From: Oscillospiraceae bacterium
Lineage (GTDB): Bacteria; Bacillota; Clostridia; Oscillospirales; Oscillospiraceae
Assembly: GCA_022800215.1 (NCBI GenBank)
Contig: JAAWPV010000004.1
Location: 1 to 64,000, forward strand
DNA length: 64,000 nt
Direction: 5' to 3'
Position numbers and translations under genes: made by a program. Below the pieces are notes generated by a model. That model searched no databases and was not told where the DNA came from. It was given only the letters and a program-made list of their open reading frames with translations. Below are positions 42,739 through 51,929 of the stretch, in pieces (position 1 is the first letter of the stretch; the number at the start of each line of letters is the position of its first letter).

Positions 42739-44817
42739 ATGAAGGAGACAAAGAAGATTTTCCACCGGCTGCTGGCCCTGACGCTGGCTGCCGGGCTGTG
42801 CCTGAGCGCTTCGGGCTGCGGCAAGAAGGAAGCAGAGGAGGACGGCGTCTATACTGCCGGCGAATATACCGCCAGCGCCCAGGGTATGGGCGGCCAGGTG
42901 CCTGTTACTGTTACCTTCTCCGCCAATGAGATCACCAAGGTGGAGATCGGGGAGCACAACGAGACTCCCGGCATCAGTGACCCCGCCATCGAGCAGCTGC
43001 CCGACGCCATCGTGAAGGCCCAGTCTGCCGATGTGGACGTGGTGAGCGGCGCAACCGTCACCAGCACTGCCATTATCGAGGCAGTTAAGTCCTGCATCGC
43101 TCAGGCCAAGGGCGAGGAAGTCGGCGGCGGTGCCGACGGTTACACCGCCGGCACCTACACTGCCACTGTCACCGGTATGGGCGGCCCCTTTGAGCTGAGC
43201 GTTACCTTCTCCGATGATGCCATTACCGACATCCGGGCCGGAGAGAATGAAGAGACCATCATGGTTGGTACGGAGGCCATCCGTATTCTGGGCGAGCGGA
43301 TCATCGCCAGCCAGTCGCTGGGCGTGGATACCCTGACCGGCGCCACCATTACCAGCATGGCCGTCCTCAGCGGCGTGAAGGACTGCGTCAACAAGGCCGG
43401 CGGTGACGTTGCCGCTTTGCAGGTTGTTTCCGCCCCTGTGGAGACCTATGAGGGAAAGACCCGGGAAGCTGATATTATCGTGGTCGGCGGCGGCCTGGCC
43501 GGTATCACCACCGCCATCTCTGCTGCGGTCAACGGCGGAAATGTGATCCTGCTGGAGAAGAAGGCCTATTTGGGCGGCAACTCGGTCCTCTCCACCGGCA
43601 CCTTCATCCTGGGCGGCACCAGCGTTCAGGCCGGTCTGGATATCCAGGATGACCCCGATACCTTCTACAACTGGGAGATCGCCGCCGGCGAGGGCAAAAA
43701 GGACCCTGAGAAAGTCGCTATGGTGGCCTATCACAGCCAGGATCTGATTGACTTCTTTTCCTCTCTGGGTGTGAATTTCAACACGGAGAAGGTCAATTCC
43801 ACCGACGGTTCCGAGATCAACAGAGGTCATGCCCTGTCTCCCAATATCGGCACCGGTGTCGCTACTCTGGTGAGCCAGCTGGCGAACAACGGCGTTGATG
43901 TGCGCTTTGAGACGGATGTAAACGGCCTTATTACCGACGACAGCGGTGCTGTTATCGGTGTTACTGCCACCAACGCTGCCGGCGAGGCAGAGGAGTACTA
44001 TGGTAAGCAGATCGTACTGGCCTCCGGCGGCTTTGGCGATAATAACGATATGATCGTGAAGTACTGGGGCGAGGAATATGACGGCCTGGTTTACGGCGGC
44101 AGTAAGGGTATGGATGGCACCATGATGCGGGCGGCCATGGATCTGGGCGCTGCAACGGTGGACATGGAGGATGCCCATATTGATGCGACCCTGGAAGTCA
44201 CCCGGGGCGTGACCATTACCACCAATCTGCTGCGGAACTGCAGCAGCATTCTGGTCCGTCAGTCTACCGGTGAGCGTTTTGCCGATGAGCAGAGTAGCCA
44301 CTCTGAGATCGCGGCGGCCGCCATGCACGACCTGGGCGATCCCTATTACTATGAGATCTGCAACTCCGACATGTTCACCTATAGTGAGGCCGTGGCTGCC
44401 AAGGCAAAGTCCTATGTGGCCATGGGGCTGACCACTCAGTATGACACGGTGGAGGACATGGCCGCCGGTATCGGTGTGGATGCCGGCACCCTGCAAAAGA
44501 CGATTGATGACTTCAATGCCGCCGTCCGGGGTGAAGTTGCCGATCCTTTTGGCCGTGAGCGTTTTGGAGCCACCGAGTTGGCCGCGCCCTTCTATGTGCT
44601 GAAGGTTTCCAACGGCGTAGCCTGCACGACCGGCGGATTGAAGACCAACAACAATTTCCAGGTGCTTGACGAGGAGGGCAATGCCATCGAGGGGCTCTAT
44701 GCGGCCGGTGAGATGACCGGCGGCTCCCGGGTCCACTACATCGGCGGTGACGCACTGTCAAACGCCTCCGTGGGCGGTATGCTCCTGGGCCAGCAGTTGG
44801 CTGAGATGAACAAGTAA
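42739..44817 (+). CDS. secreted lipoprotein flavin reductase (two FMN_bind domains plus FAD_binding_2)
   Basis: The ATG at 42739 is favoured by AAGGAG 7 bases upstream. The 692 residues begin with a lipoprotein signal (LCLSASGC). Two FMN_bind domains follow, with flavinylation motifs DVVSGATVTS (~100) and DTLTGATITS (~200). The rest is a fumarate-reductase/urocanate-reductase-like FAD domain: ADIIVVGGGLAGITTAISAA, GGNSVLSTGTF, GERFADEQ, and a closing GLYAAGEMTGG. Family knowledge: ApbE attaches FMN to the motif Thr, and such enzymes reduce unsaturated acceptors outside the cell. No apbE gene is in the window. The divergent LysR gene suggests substrate induction. Confidence 0.92.
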   Translation: MKETKKIFHRLLALTLAAGLCLSASGCGKKEAEEDGVYTAGEYTASAQGMGGQVPVTVTFSANEITKVEIGEHNETPGISDPAIEQLPDAIVKAQSADVDVVSGATVTSTAIIEAVKSCIAQAKGEEVGGGADGYTAGTYTATVTGMGGPFELSVTFSDDAITDIRAGENEETIMVGTEAIRILGERIIASQSLGVDTLTGATITSMAVLSGVKDCVNKAGGDVAALQVVSAPVETYEGKTREADIIVVGGGLAGITTAISAAVNGGNVILLEKKAYLGGNSVLSTGTFILGGTSVQAGLDIQDDPDTFYNWEIAAGEGKKDPEKVAMVAYHSQDLIDFFSSLGVNFNTEKVNSTDGSEINRGHALSPNIGTGVATLVSQLANNGVDVRFETDVNGLITDDSGAVIGVTATNAAGEAEEYYGKQIVLASGGFGDNNDMIVKYWGEEYDGLVYGGSKGMDGTMMRAAMDLGAATVDMEDAHIDATLEVTRGVTITTNLLRNCSSILVRQSTGERFADEQSSHSEIAAAAMHDLGDPYYYEICNSDMFTYSEAVAAKAKSYVAMGLTTQYDTVEDMAAGIGVDAGTLQKTIDDFNAAVRGEVADPFGRERFGATELAAPFYVLKVSNGVACTTGGLKTNNNFQVLDEEGNAIEGLYAAGEMTGGSRVHYIGGDALSNASVGGMLLGQQLAEMNK

Positions 44818-44831
44818 AGTCCTTTTGATTC

Positions 44832-44864
44832 AAAGAGACGGCCCCTCGGGGCCGTCTCTTTTTA
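44832..44864. terminator. terminator after the flavin reductase
   Basis: AAAGAGACGGCCCC and GGGGCCGTCTCTTT pair with a minimal TC loop, followed by TTT. It also lies at the end of the convergent RluA gene. Confidence 0.88.
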
Positions 44865-45761
44865 TATGCCGGGGAAATCCGGCTCCATGAGCCTTGCCAT
44901 ATCGGCGGGAAGGGGGGAATCGAAGGTCAGCCTCTCCCCGGTGAAGGGCTGGGTCAGCTCCAGGTGGGCGGAATGGAGGGCGGGCCGGGGAATGAGGTCT
45001 ATATCCTCGGTGCCGTAAAGGAAATCCCCGGCCAGAGGGTGGCCTAGGTGGGTCATATGGACCCTTATTTGATGGGTGCGGCCCGTTTCCAGCCGGAGCC
45101 GGAGCAAGGAGAGGCGGGAATTGCTGTCCAATACCTTGTAATGGGTCCGGGCGGGCTTGCCGTCAGGGCGGACGCATTGGCGGATGTAGGAATCCTCTGT
45201 GCGGCCCAGGGGGGCGTCCACCGTGCCCGAAAGGGGGAAAGGGGTGCCCTCACAGATGGCGAGATATTCCCGAAGAAAAGCCCCTGAGTGGAGGGCGGAA
45301 GTGAGGACGTGCTGGGCGGCGGGGTGTTTGGCCACCACCATAAGCCCCGAAGTGCCCTTGTCCAGCCGGTGGACCGGGTGGAAGCCGGCCTCCAGGCCGA
45401 TCTGATGATAGTAGTTTACCAGCCGGGCCCCCAGAGAGTCATCCCAGCTCCCGGCGCAGGGGTGGACCGCAAGGCCGGGGGGCTTGTCCACCACCAGAAG
45501 GTCCGCATCCTCGTAGCGGATGTCCACCGGGCCCTCGTTGGGCATAATGTCCGAAGGGGCCTTGTCGTCGGCTAAGATCGCCACCACCTGCCCGGCGTGG
45601 ACCAGATAGCTTGTGTAGATGTCCTCCCCGTCCAGAAGAAGGCCATGGGGCCGGTGCTTGGAGCGGCGGATGGCCGAGGTGGACAGGCCGTGGCGGTGAA
45701 GGATGGCGTCCACCCGCTTGCCCTCCTCCTCAGGTGTGACGGGAAATTCCAGATAGCGCAC
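44862..45761 (-). CDS. RluA-family pseudouridine synthase
   Basis: The 299-residue protein has a short N-terminal S4-like region (VDAILHRHGLSTSAIRRSK), then the catalytic VHRLDKGTSGLMVVAK with the active Asp, ADLLVVDKPPGLAVHP, and GRTHQIRVHMTHLGHPLAGD. It converts uridine to pseudouridine in rRNA or tRNA; the exact site cannot be deduced. A GTG start follows AAAGGAGG. Confidence 0.92.
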   Translation of the reverse strand: MRYLEFPVTPEEEGKRVDAILHRHGLSTSAIRRSKHRPHGLLLDGEDIYTSYLVHAGQVVAILADDKAPSDIMPNEGPVDIRYEDADLLVVDKPPGLAVHPCAGSWDDSLGARLVNYYHQIGLEAGFHPVHRLDKGTSGLMVVAKHPAAQHVLTSALHSGAFLREYLAICEGTPFPLSGTVDAPLGRTEDSYIRQCVRPDGKPARTHYKVLDSNSRLSLLRLRLETGRTHQIRVHMTHLGHPLAGDFLYGTEDIDLIPRPALHSAHLELTQPFTGERLTFDSPLPADMARLMEPDFPGI

Positions 45762-45819
45762 GGGCGGACGCCTCCTTTCAAATGGGATAGGAAAAGGGTA
45801 TCACAGCCGGGGCGGAAAG

Positions 45820-46995
45820 TCAAATGGTCTCCGGCCGGATGTGGTGCTTCTCGGCGTAGCCGGTGAGGATAAGAGTCAAAGCCCCGTCCCCGGTGACGTT
45901 GCAGGCGGTGCCGAAGCTGTCCTGAAGGGCGAAGATGGCCAGCATGAGGGCAAGGCCGTCCTCCCCGAAGCCCAGCACCCCCGAAATAAGGCCCAGAGAG
46001 GCCATCACCGTGCCGCCGGGGACCCCGGGGGCGCCGATGGCGAACACCCCCAGCAGAAGGCAGAAAAGGACCATGCTGCCCGGGACGGGGAGGACCCCGT
46101 AGAGGACCTTGGACACCGTCATGACGAAGAAGGTCTCGGTGAGGACGGAGCCGCAGAGGTGGATGTTGGCAAAGAGGGGGATGCCGAAGTCCACCATGTC
46201 GGAGCGGAGGTTTTTACTCTTGTGGGCGCACTGAAGGGCCACCGCCAATGTGGCGGCGGAGGACATGGTGCCCACGGCGGTGAGGTAGGCGGGGCCGTAG
46301 TGCTTTACGACCTCCAGCCCCGAACGGCCCGAATAGAGGGTGGCAGCGCCGTAGAGGACGGCCATCCAGAGGAAGTGGCCTGCCATGACGATGAGGATGA
46401 CGGCCAGAAACACGGGCACCTGCCGGGTGAGGGAGCCTTCCCAGGCAAGGCCGCAGAAGGTGGAAGCGATGAACAGGGGAAGGACGGGAATGACCACCTT
46501 GCTGACGATGTCCAGCACGATGGCCTGGAACTCCTCCAAAACGGCGGTAATGGTCCGGGCCTTTGTCCACACGGCGGCAAGGCCCAGGAGGACGGAGAGG
46601 ACCAGGGCGCTCATGACGGGCATGATCTGCGGGATATCAAGCTGGAAGGCCACAGGGGGCAGCTCCCGCAGGCCCTCCGCCTGGGCGGCGATATTCAGGT
46701 GGGGGATGATGGCGTAGCCGGAACCCATGGAGAGAAAAGCGGCCAGAATGCTGGAGACGTAGGCCAGAGTGACGGCCACAGCCAGCATCCGGGTGGCGTT
46801 TGTTCCCAGACGGGTGATGGAGGGGGCAATGAAACCAATGACAATAAGGGGTACGCAGAAGGTGATGAGCTGGCCCAGGATATATTTGACGGTGACCACG
46901 GCCACCATGGCCTCCTGAGGCAGTATAAGGCCTAACAGAACGCCGGCCAGGATGCCCAGCAGAAGCCGGGCGGGGAGACTTTTGAGGAACTTCAT
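45820..46995 (-). CDS. dicarboxylate/amino acid:cation symporter
   Basis: The 391-residue membrane protein belongs to the DAACS/SLC1 fold family: LLLGILAGVLLGLILPQ, FCVPLIVIGFIAPSI, TMSSAATLAVALQCA (the HP1 serine-rich region), and GVPGGTVMASLGLISGVLG plus NVTGDGALTLIL toward the C-terminus. It would take up a dicarboxylate or amino acid with Na+ or H+. The ATG at 46995 follows AAGGAG; the track start is a TTG touching that site. It lies 58 bp upstream of the RluA gene. Confidence 0.9.
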   Translation of the reverse strand: MKFLKSLPARLLLGILAGVLLGLILPQEAMVAVVTVKYILGQLITFCVPLIVIGFIAPSITRLGTNATRMLAVAVTLAYVSSILAAFLSMGSGYAIIPHLNIAAQAEGLRELPPVAFQLDIPQIMPVMSALVLSVLLGLAAVWTKARTITAVLEEFQAIVLDIVSKVVIPVLPLFIASTFCGLAWEGSLTRQVPVFLAVILIVMAGHFLWMAVLYGAATLYSGRSGLEVVKHYGPAYLTAVGTMSSAATLAVALQCAHKSKNLRSDMVDFGIPLFANIHLCGSVLTETFFVMTVSKVLYGVLPVPGSMVLFCLLLGVFAIGAPGVPGGTVMASLGLISGVLGFGEDGLALMLAIFALQDSFGTACNVTGDGALTLILTGYAEKHHIRPETI

Positions 46996-47104
46996 GGAAA
47001 TCAACTCCTTGGGGTAAGATAGGGAGAGAAAATTCTTTTTCAGTATATGGCCGGACGGGGGAAAAGGGTGACAAAATCACCATGAGGAGGGAAAGAAAGG
47101 CTCT

Positions 47105-47132
47105 TTGCAAACGGAGAAAAATATGCTATAAT
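47105..47132 (+). promoter_or_regulatory. promoter of hemW
   Basis: TTGCAA, 16 bp, extended -10 TGCTATAAT. Confidence 0.6.
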
Positions 47133-47160
47133 AACAGGCAAGAAAAACGAGGTGGTTTCT

Positions 47161-48366
47161 GTGGCGGAAAAGCTGGGTATCTATATCCATATTCCCTTCT
47201 GCAAAGCCAAGTGCGATTACTGTGATTTCTACTCTCTGCCCGAGCGGGAGGGGACTATGGACGATTACCTGAAGGCCCTCATCGCCCATATCAAGGAGAC
47301 AGCCCCTCTGGCCAAAGGCTGGCAGGTGGACACTGTCTATATTGGCGGGGGAACTCCCAGCTTCTTTGGGGCCAAGCGCCTTTCCGCCCTGCTGGGGGAG
47401 GTCAAAAAGCGGTTTAATGTAGCCCGGGACGCCGAGATCACCTGCGAGGCCAACCCGGAGAGCGTGGATCTCAAATTTCTGAAAACCGTTCGCCGGGCCG
47501 GGGTGAACCGGCTGAGCCTGGGGATGCAGTCGGCCTGTGATGCGGAGCTTCACGCCGTTCACCGGCTCCATGACTTTTCCCAGGTGGTCCAGGCTGTTCA
47601 GTGGGCTCGGAAGGTAAAACTGAAAAACATCTCTTTGGACCTTATCTACGGCCTGCCGGGGCAGGATATGCAGACCTGGCAGAAGAGCGTGGAGGCGGCC
47701 CTCTCGCTGGAGCCGGAGCACCTTTCCTGCTATGGGCTGAAGGTGGAGCCGGGCACTCCCCTGGACGGACGGGTCATGCGGGGAGAGGTGCTGCCCGACG
47801 ACGACACCCAGGCAGATATGTACCTGTGGACGGTGGAGCGGCTTCAGAAGGCGGGCTACCCCCAGTATGAGATCTCCAACTTTGCCCGGCCCGGCTTCCA
47901 GTCCCGGCACAACCTGAAATACTGGATGAGCAGGCCCTACATCGGCTTCGGCCCCGGAGCCCACTCGGACTTCGGCGGGCGGCGGTACTCCTTTGTCCGG
48001 GATCTGGACAAATATATCATGGGGATCCTGAACGGCGGCCGGGTCATCGACGAGGACCAGCTCATCCCCCACCGGGAGCGGGGGGGAGAGTACCTCATGC
48101 TCCGGCTCCGCACGGTGCGGGGGATTGAGGAGTGGGAGTACCGGCGGGAGTTCTCCATGAACTTCGACCCCTTGGAGCAGAAGCTGGAGGAGTATGAGCA
48201 CCAGGGTTGGGCGGCCAAGAAGGACAGGCGGTGGCACCTTACCCCCAAGGGCTTTCTGGTGTCCAACCAGCTCATTGGGGACCTTCTCACCATCCAGGAG
48301 GTGGAGACCCTGCAAAGCGCTCTGCCCCGGCTCCGGGCCCAGGGAAAACAGCTCCGGGGCCAGTGA
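47161..48366 (+). CDS. hemW: HemW-type radical SAM heme chaperone
   Basis: The 401-residue protein opens GIYIHIPFCKAKCDYCDFYS, the radical SAM cluster with the extra Cys of HemN/HemW proteins. It continues DTVYIGGGTPSFF, NRLSLGMQSACDAELHAVHR, DLIYGLPGQDMQTW and EISNFARPGFQSRHNLKYW. It lacks the HemN N-terminal extension, so heme transfer is more likely than coproporphyrinogen oxidation. GTG 47161 is better spaced from GAGGTG than GTG 47152. Confidence 0.9.
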   Translation: MAEKLGIYIHIPFCKAKCDYCDFYSLPEREGTMDDYLKALIAHIKETAPLAKGWQVDTVYIGGGTPSFFGAKRLSALLGEVKKRFNVARDAEITCEANPESVDLKFLKTVRRAGVNRLSLGMQSACDAELHAVHRLHDFSQVVQAVQWARKVKLKNISLDLIYGLPGQDMQTWQKSVEAALSLEPEHLSCYGLKVEPGTPLDGRVMRGEVLPDDDTQADMYLWTVERLQKAGYPQYEISNFARPGFQSRHNLKYWMSRPYIGFGPGAHSDFGGRRYSFVRDLDKYIMGILNGGRVIDEDQLIPHRERGGEYLMLRLRTVRGIEEWEYRREFSMNFDPLEQKLEEYEHQGWAAKKDRRWHLTPKGFLVSNQLIGDLLTIQEVETLQSALPRLRAQGKQLRGQ

Positions 48367-48419
48367 TCGGCAGGAAAAATCTGCATGGTTACCGTTGTGT
48401 TTCATTTGCCGCCGGGCGG

Positions 48420-48449
48420 TTTACAATGGGACCTTAAATGTGCTATGAT
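48420..48449 (+). promoter_or_regulatory. promoter of the SLH glycosidase gene
   Basis: TTTACA (48420-48425), 18 bp, TATGAT (48444-48449). It starts transcription downstream of the track ORF start, supporting the ATG at 48510. Confidence 0.6.
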
Positions 48450-48509
48450 AGGCGTACCGAGCTGGGCCCGGTGCGCCTTTTTGAAACGAACTTCAGCAAA
48501 GGAGATACT

Positions 48510-51500
48510 ATGAAGCATTTTACGAAACGGCTGTCCGCGGCGGGCCTTGCCCTGTCGCTGTTGGCGGGCCAGAGCGCCATGGCCTCCGAGGCCATGGGCC
48601 ATGACCTTCATGAGAGCACCACCCGGCTTTCCGCCGGCACCAGCATCACCAAAGAGCTTTTCTGGAGCGATACATATTCCGATCTGCGTACCGGGCAGTA
48701 CCTCACATACGTCCCCAACGCCGACGTGACCCCCGCAGTGGCTTACGGCGGCGATTGGGTGCTGAACAAGGCCACACTCACCGCCATGGCCCAGTCCCTG
48801 GAGGCCCAGGGCAGGCGGGTGGTAGGCGGCGCCAACGGCGACTTTTACGTGGTGGCCACCGGCCAGCCCTTGGGCATTGTGGTGACGGAGGGCGTAGTCC
48901 GTTCCTCCTCGTCTTATCACTATGCCATCGGCTTCCGCGCTGACGGCACCGCCTTCATCGGCCGGCCGGGGATGACCGTCACCGCTACCATGAACGGGGA
49001 GCGGGTGAACGTGCCCGGCGGCATCAACAAGGTCCGTCAGCTCACGGGTAAGGACAACGGGGGGCTGCTGCTCCTCACCGGGGACTTTGGGTCCTCCACC
49101 CAGAATACCTCCCCCGGCGTGGACGTGGTGCTGCGGCCGCTGGAGGACCAGTGGGCGGTTTTAGAGCCTCCTGTGACCGGCGAGCCGCCCGTTTCCGACG
49201 TTGTCCCAGAGCCTGTTCCGGAGCCTACAGCATCCCCGGAAGGAGAGACAGCGGGGGAGAGCGAGGCTTTGCTTCCCCCGGAGGGGGAGAAAATGCCCTC
49301 TGAGGGGGAGGAGACCTCCGCTGAAGGGGAGGAGACCCCTGCCGAAGGGGAAGGGCAGGAGCCGGCGGACCCTGTGCCATTTACGGACTCGGGAGCGGAC
49401 CTGCCCCGGTCCAAGGAACTGAAGATCAACAGCCGCACCCGCTGCCAGGTGGTGTCGGTCAATGAGGCCACGGGGGCGGGCGCCATCCCTGAGGGCTGCT
49501 TTGTTCTCACCATGAACGGCAAGGACGACGAAACTATTTTGGCTAAGCTCCGGGCGCTCCAGCCCGGCAGCCAGGTGGACATCGACGTCCAGTGCGCCGA
49601 TCCCCGCTGGGCGGAGTGTACCGAGGCCATCGGCGGGATGTACCGGCTTTTGGAGAACGGGGAGATCGGCAAGAACCTGAGTGCCGAGCGCACCGCCCGC
49701 ACCGCCATCGGCATCAAACCGGACGGCACGGTGATCTTCTACACCATGGACGGCAAGCAGCCCGGTTACAGTGTGGGCGCCACCTTCACCCAGATCGCCA
49801 TGCGGCTCAAGGAGATGGGATGTGTGGAGGCCATCGGCCTGGACGGAGGCGGTTCCACCATGATCGGTGCGGCCACCCCGGCTCAGGATGTCTTTCAACT
49901 GACCAACAAGCCCGCAGACGGAAGTCAGCGGGCGGTATCCACCGCCATCTTCCTGACCACCGGCCTCACCGCCACCGGGGAGCCCGGCTACCTTCAGGTG
50001 ACGCCGGCGGCGGACTTTTTGCTGGCGGGAGCCAGTGCGGGGATGTCCGCTGACCTTATCGACACGGGTTACCGGGCTATGGGTCCCGCCGCCAGCCCGG
50101 TCTATACCGCCCAGGGGGGCGGGACGGTGAACGGAAATGTGTACACGGCCGGAGCGGAGAGCGGCAGCGTGACCATTACCGCTCATCAGGGAACAAGTCT
50201 GACGGGCAGTGCCATGGTGACGGTAGTCAAGACACCGGACGGCATCAGCCTCACCAATGAAGCCACCGGGAACCCGGTGACCACCGTGGCCCTGGAGCCG
50301 GGGGAGAGCATTGATTTGAAAGCCTCCGCCGTTTGGCGGAAGCAGACGCTTCTGTCTCAGGACAGCTGCTATGTCTGGAAGTGTGACGCTCAGGTGGGTA
50401 CCATCACCTCTGACGGTGTGTTCACCGCCGGGGAGAAGTCGGCTGCGGGCAATCTGGCGGTCACTGCCGGGGACAAGTCCCTGACCATTCCGGTGAGCGT
50501 GGCAGGCCACATCAAGACTCTGGCGGACTTTGAGGGGGAGAATCCCTTTACCACCAACGAAAACGCCGCGGCCATCCTGACAGGGGACCTGACCCATGTG
50601 AAGGCCGGGTGGAAGAGCCTGCTGGTGGACTACAACGTGGATGAGAAGGGGGAGGCCCGGTTTGGCGCCGGCCTTGTTATCCCTGCCGGGGAGAACCATT
50701 TGGGCTTCTGGCTCTACGGCGACGGGTCGGGTAACGGTCTTGCACCCCTATGTCTGACCGGGGACGGGGAGATCACAGGACCGGAGACGGTGCTGGACTT
50801 TACCGGCTGGAAGCATATTGTCCTGGCCCTGCCCCAGGGAACGGAGAAGCTGGGCGGCTTCCTCATCGCCCAAAAGGAGGAGACGGGAGTCGGACGGCTG
50901 TGGCTGGACCAGCTTACCACCGCCAACGAGGCGTTGGAAGATATGACGCCCCCGGTGGTCCACGTGAAGGTGGAAAATAACGTTCTCACTGCCACGGTGG
51001 AGGACAATGTGGACAAGGCTTTTGCCACAGGCCAGGTGACGGCCCAGTTGGATGGCAAGGACCTGCCCGGAAGCTGGAATGCCACCAGCGGTACCTTTAC
51101 CGCAGCGCTGCCTGCTTCCGACGGCCTTTCCCACCGCCTCACGGTGACAGCCGCCGACCAGAGCGGCAACCTGGGCCGGGCTTCCTGGGACATCCAGGGG
51201 GAGAGCCAGATGAGCTTTGCCGACATGGAAAACCACTGGGCGGCCTCCTTTGCAGGCTACCTCTATGAGCAGGGCATCACCAAGGGCGTGTCTGCGGAGG
51301 AAGGGGTGGTCTACTACCAGCCCGGCGCCAACATCACCCGGGCGGAGTTTTTCACCATGGTGGCCCGGTGGATGGGGCTGGACCTTGCCCAGTATGAGAG
51401 CGTGGAGCTGCCCTTTGCCGATGTGAATGAGATCCCGGAGTGGGCCCTCACGGCGGTGAAGGCCATGTACCAGAAGGGCATCGTTCAGGGCAGCCTGGAG

Positions 51501-51764
51501 AATGGGGCCCTCTACGCCCATCCCGGCGCTACCATCACCCGGGGGGAGGTCATGACCATCCTGGGCCGGACCCAGCAGAGAGGCTGGGGGGAGGATGACC
51601 TAAGCCGGTTCAGCGACCAGGACGGCGTGGCCGACTGGGCCCGGGGTTATGTGCAGGTGCTGGTGGGCCAGGGCATCGTCAACGGCTATGAGGACGGGAC
51701 CTTGAAGCCCGGGGCATCCATGACCCGGGGCGAGGTGGCCAAAGTGCTGTACGCTTTCCGGTAA
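48510..51764 (+). CDS. SLH-anchored phosphodiester glycosidase (NAGPA domain)
   Basis: The 1084-residue protein has a signal peptide (AAGLALSLLAGQSAMA). A phosphodiester glycosidase (NAGPA, PF09992) domain is split: the first part (VVGGANGDFYVVATGQPLGI) and the second (ERTARTAIGIKPDGTVIFYTMDG, EAIGLDGGGSTMIG) are separated by a ~75-residue Glu/Pro linker. Ig-like modules follow (~480-900). Three SLH domains close the protein (FADMENHWAASFAGYL, FADVNEIPEWAL, FSDQDGVADWARGYV). It should sit on secondary wall polymers. Family knowledge suggests cleavage of GlcNAc-1-phosphodiesters in wall polymers. ATG 48510 has AAAGGAG. Confidence 0.92.
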   Translation: MKHFTKRLSAAGLALSLLAGQSAMASEAMGHDLHESTTRLSAGTSITKELFWSDTYSDLRTGQYLTYVPNADVTPAVAYGGDWVLNKATLTAMAQSLEAQGRRVVGGANGDFYVVATGQPLGIVVTEGVVRSSSSYHYAIGFRADGTAFIGRPGMTVTATMNGERVNVPGGINKVRQLTGKDNGGLLLLTGDFGSSTQNTSPGVDVVLRPLEDQWAVLEPPVTGEPPVSDVVPEPVPEPTASPEGETAGESEALLPPEGEKMPSEGEETSAEGEETPAEGEGQEPADPVPFTDSGADLPRSKELKINSRTRCQVVSVNEATGAGAIPEGCFVLTMNGKDDETILAKLRALQPGSQVDIDVQCADPRWAECTEAIGGMYRLLENGEIGKNLSAERTARTAIGIKPDGTVIFYTMDGKQPGYSVGATFTQIAMRLKEMGCVEAIGLDGGGSTMIGAATPAQDVFQLTNKPADGSQRAVSTAIFLTTGLTATGEPGYLQVTPAADFLLAGASAGMSADLIDTGYRAMGPAASPVYTAQGGGTVNGNVYTAGAESGSVTITAHQGTSLTGSAMVTVVKTPDGISLTNEATGNPVTTVALEPGESIDLKASAVWRKQTLLSQDSCYVWKCDAQVGTITSDGVFTAGEKSAAGNLAVTAGDKSLTIPVSVAGHIKTLADFEGENPFTTNENAAAILTGDLTHVKAGWKSLLVDYNVDEKGEARFGAGLVIPAGENHLGFWLYGDGSGNGLAPLCLTGDGEITGPETVLDFTGWKHIVLALPQGTEKLGGFLIAQKEETGVGRLWLDQLTTANEALEDMTPPVVHVKVENNVLTATVEDNVDKAFATGQVTAQLDGKDLPGSWNATSGTFTAALPASDGLSHRLTVTAADQSGNLGRASWDIQGESQMSFADMENHWAASFAGYLYEQGITKGVSAEEGVVYYQPGANITRAEFFTMVARWMGLDLAQYESVELPFADVNEIPEWALTAVKAMYQKGIVQGSLENGALYAHPGATITRGEVMTILGRTQQRGWGEDDLSRFSDQDGVADWARGYVQVLVGQGIVNGYEDGTLKPGASMTRGEVAKVLYAFR

Positions 51765-51877
51765 AAGTCTCTCTATATATGCCGGCGACACCCCGCCGTG
51801 TTGCATGAAACGATACATCTAAAGGGAAATTGTAACCAAATCTTAATATAGAGGACGTTTGGGTACAACTTTCTGGG

Positions 51878-51921
51878 CACAAAATGAGCCCCGGTCTGAA
51901 AAGACCGGGGCTCATTTTGTG
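51878..51921. terminator. 20-bp-stem bidirectional terminator
   Basis: CACAAAATGAGCCCCGGTCT and its exact complement surround a GAAA loop. It separates the convergent SLH glycosidase gene and proC. Confidence 0.9.
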
Positions 51922-51929
51922 TGTAGGGT

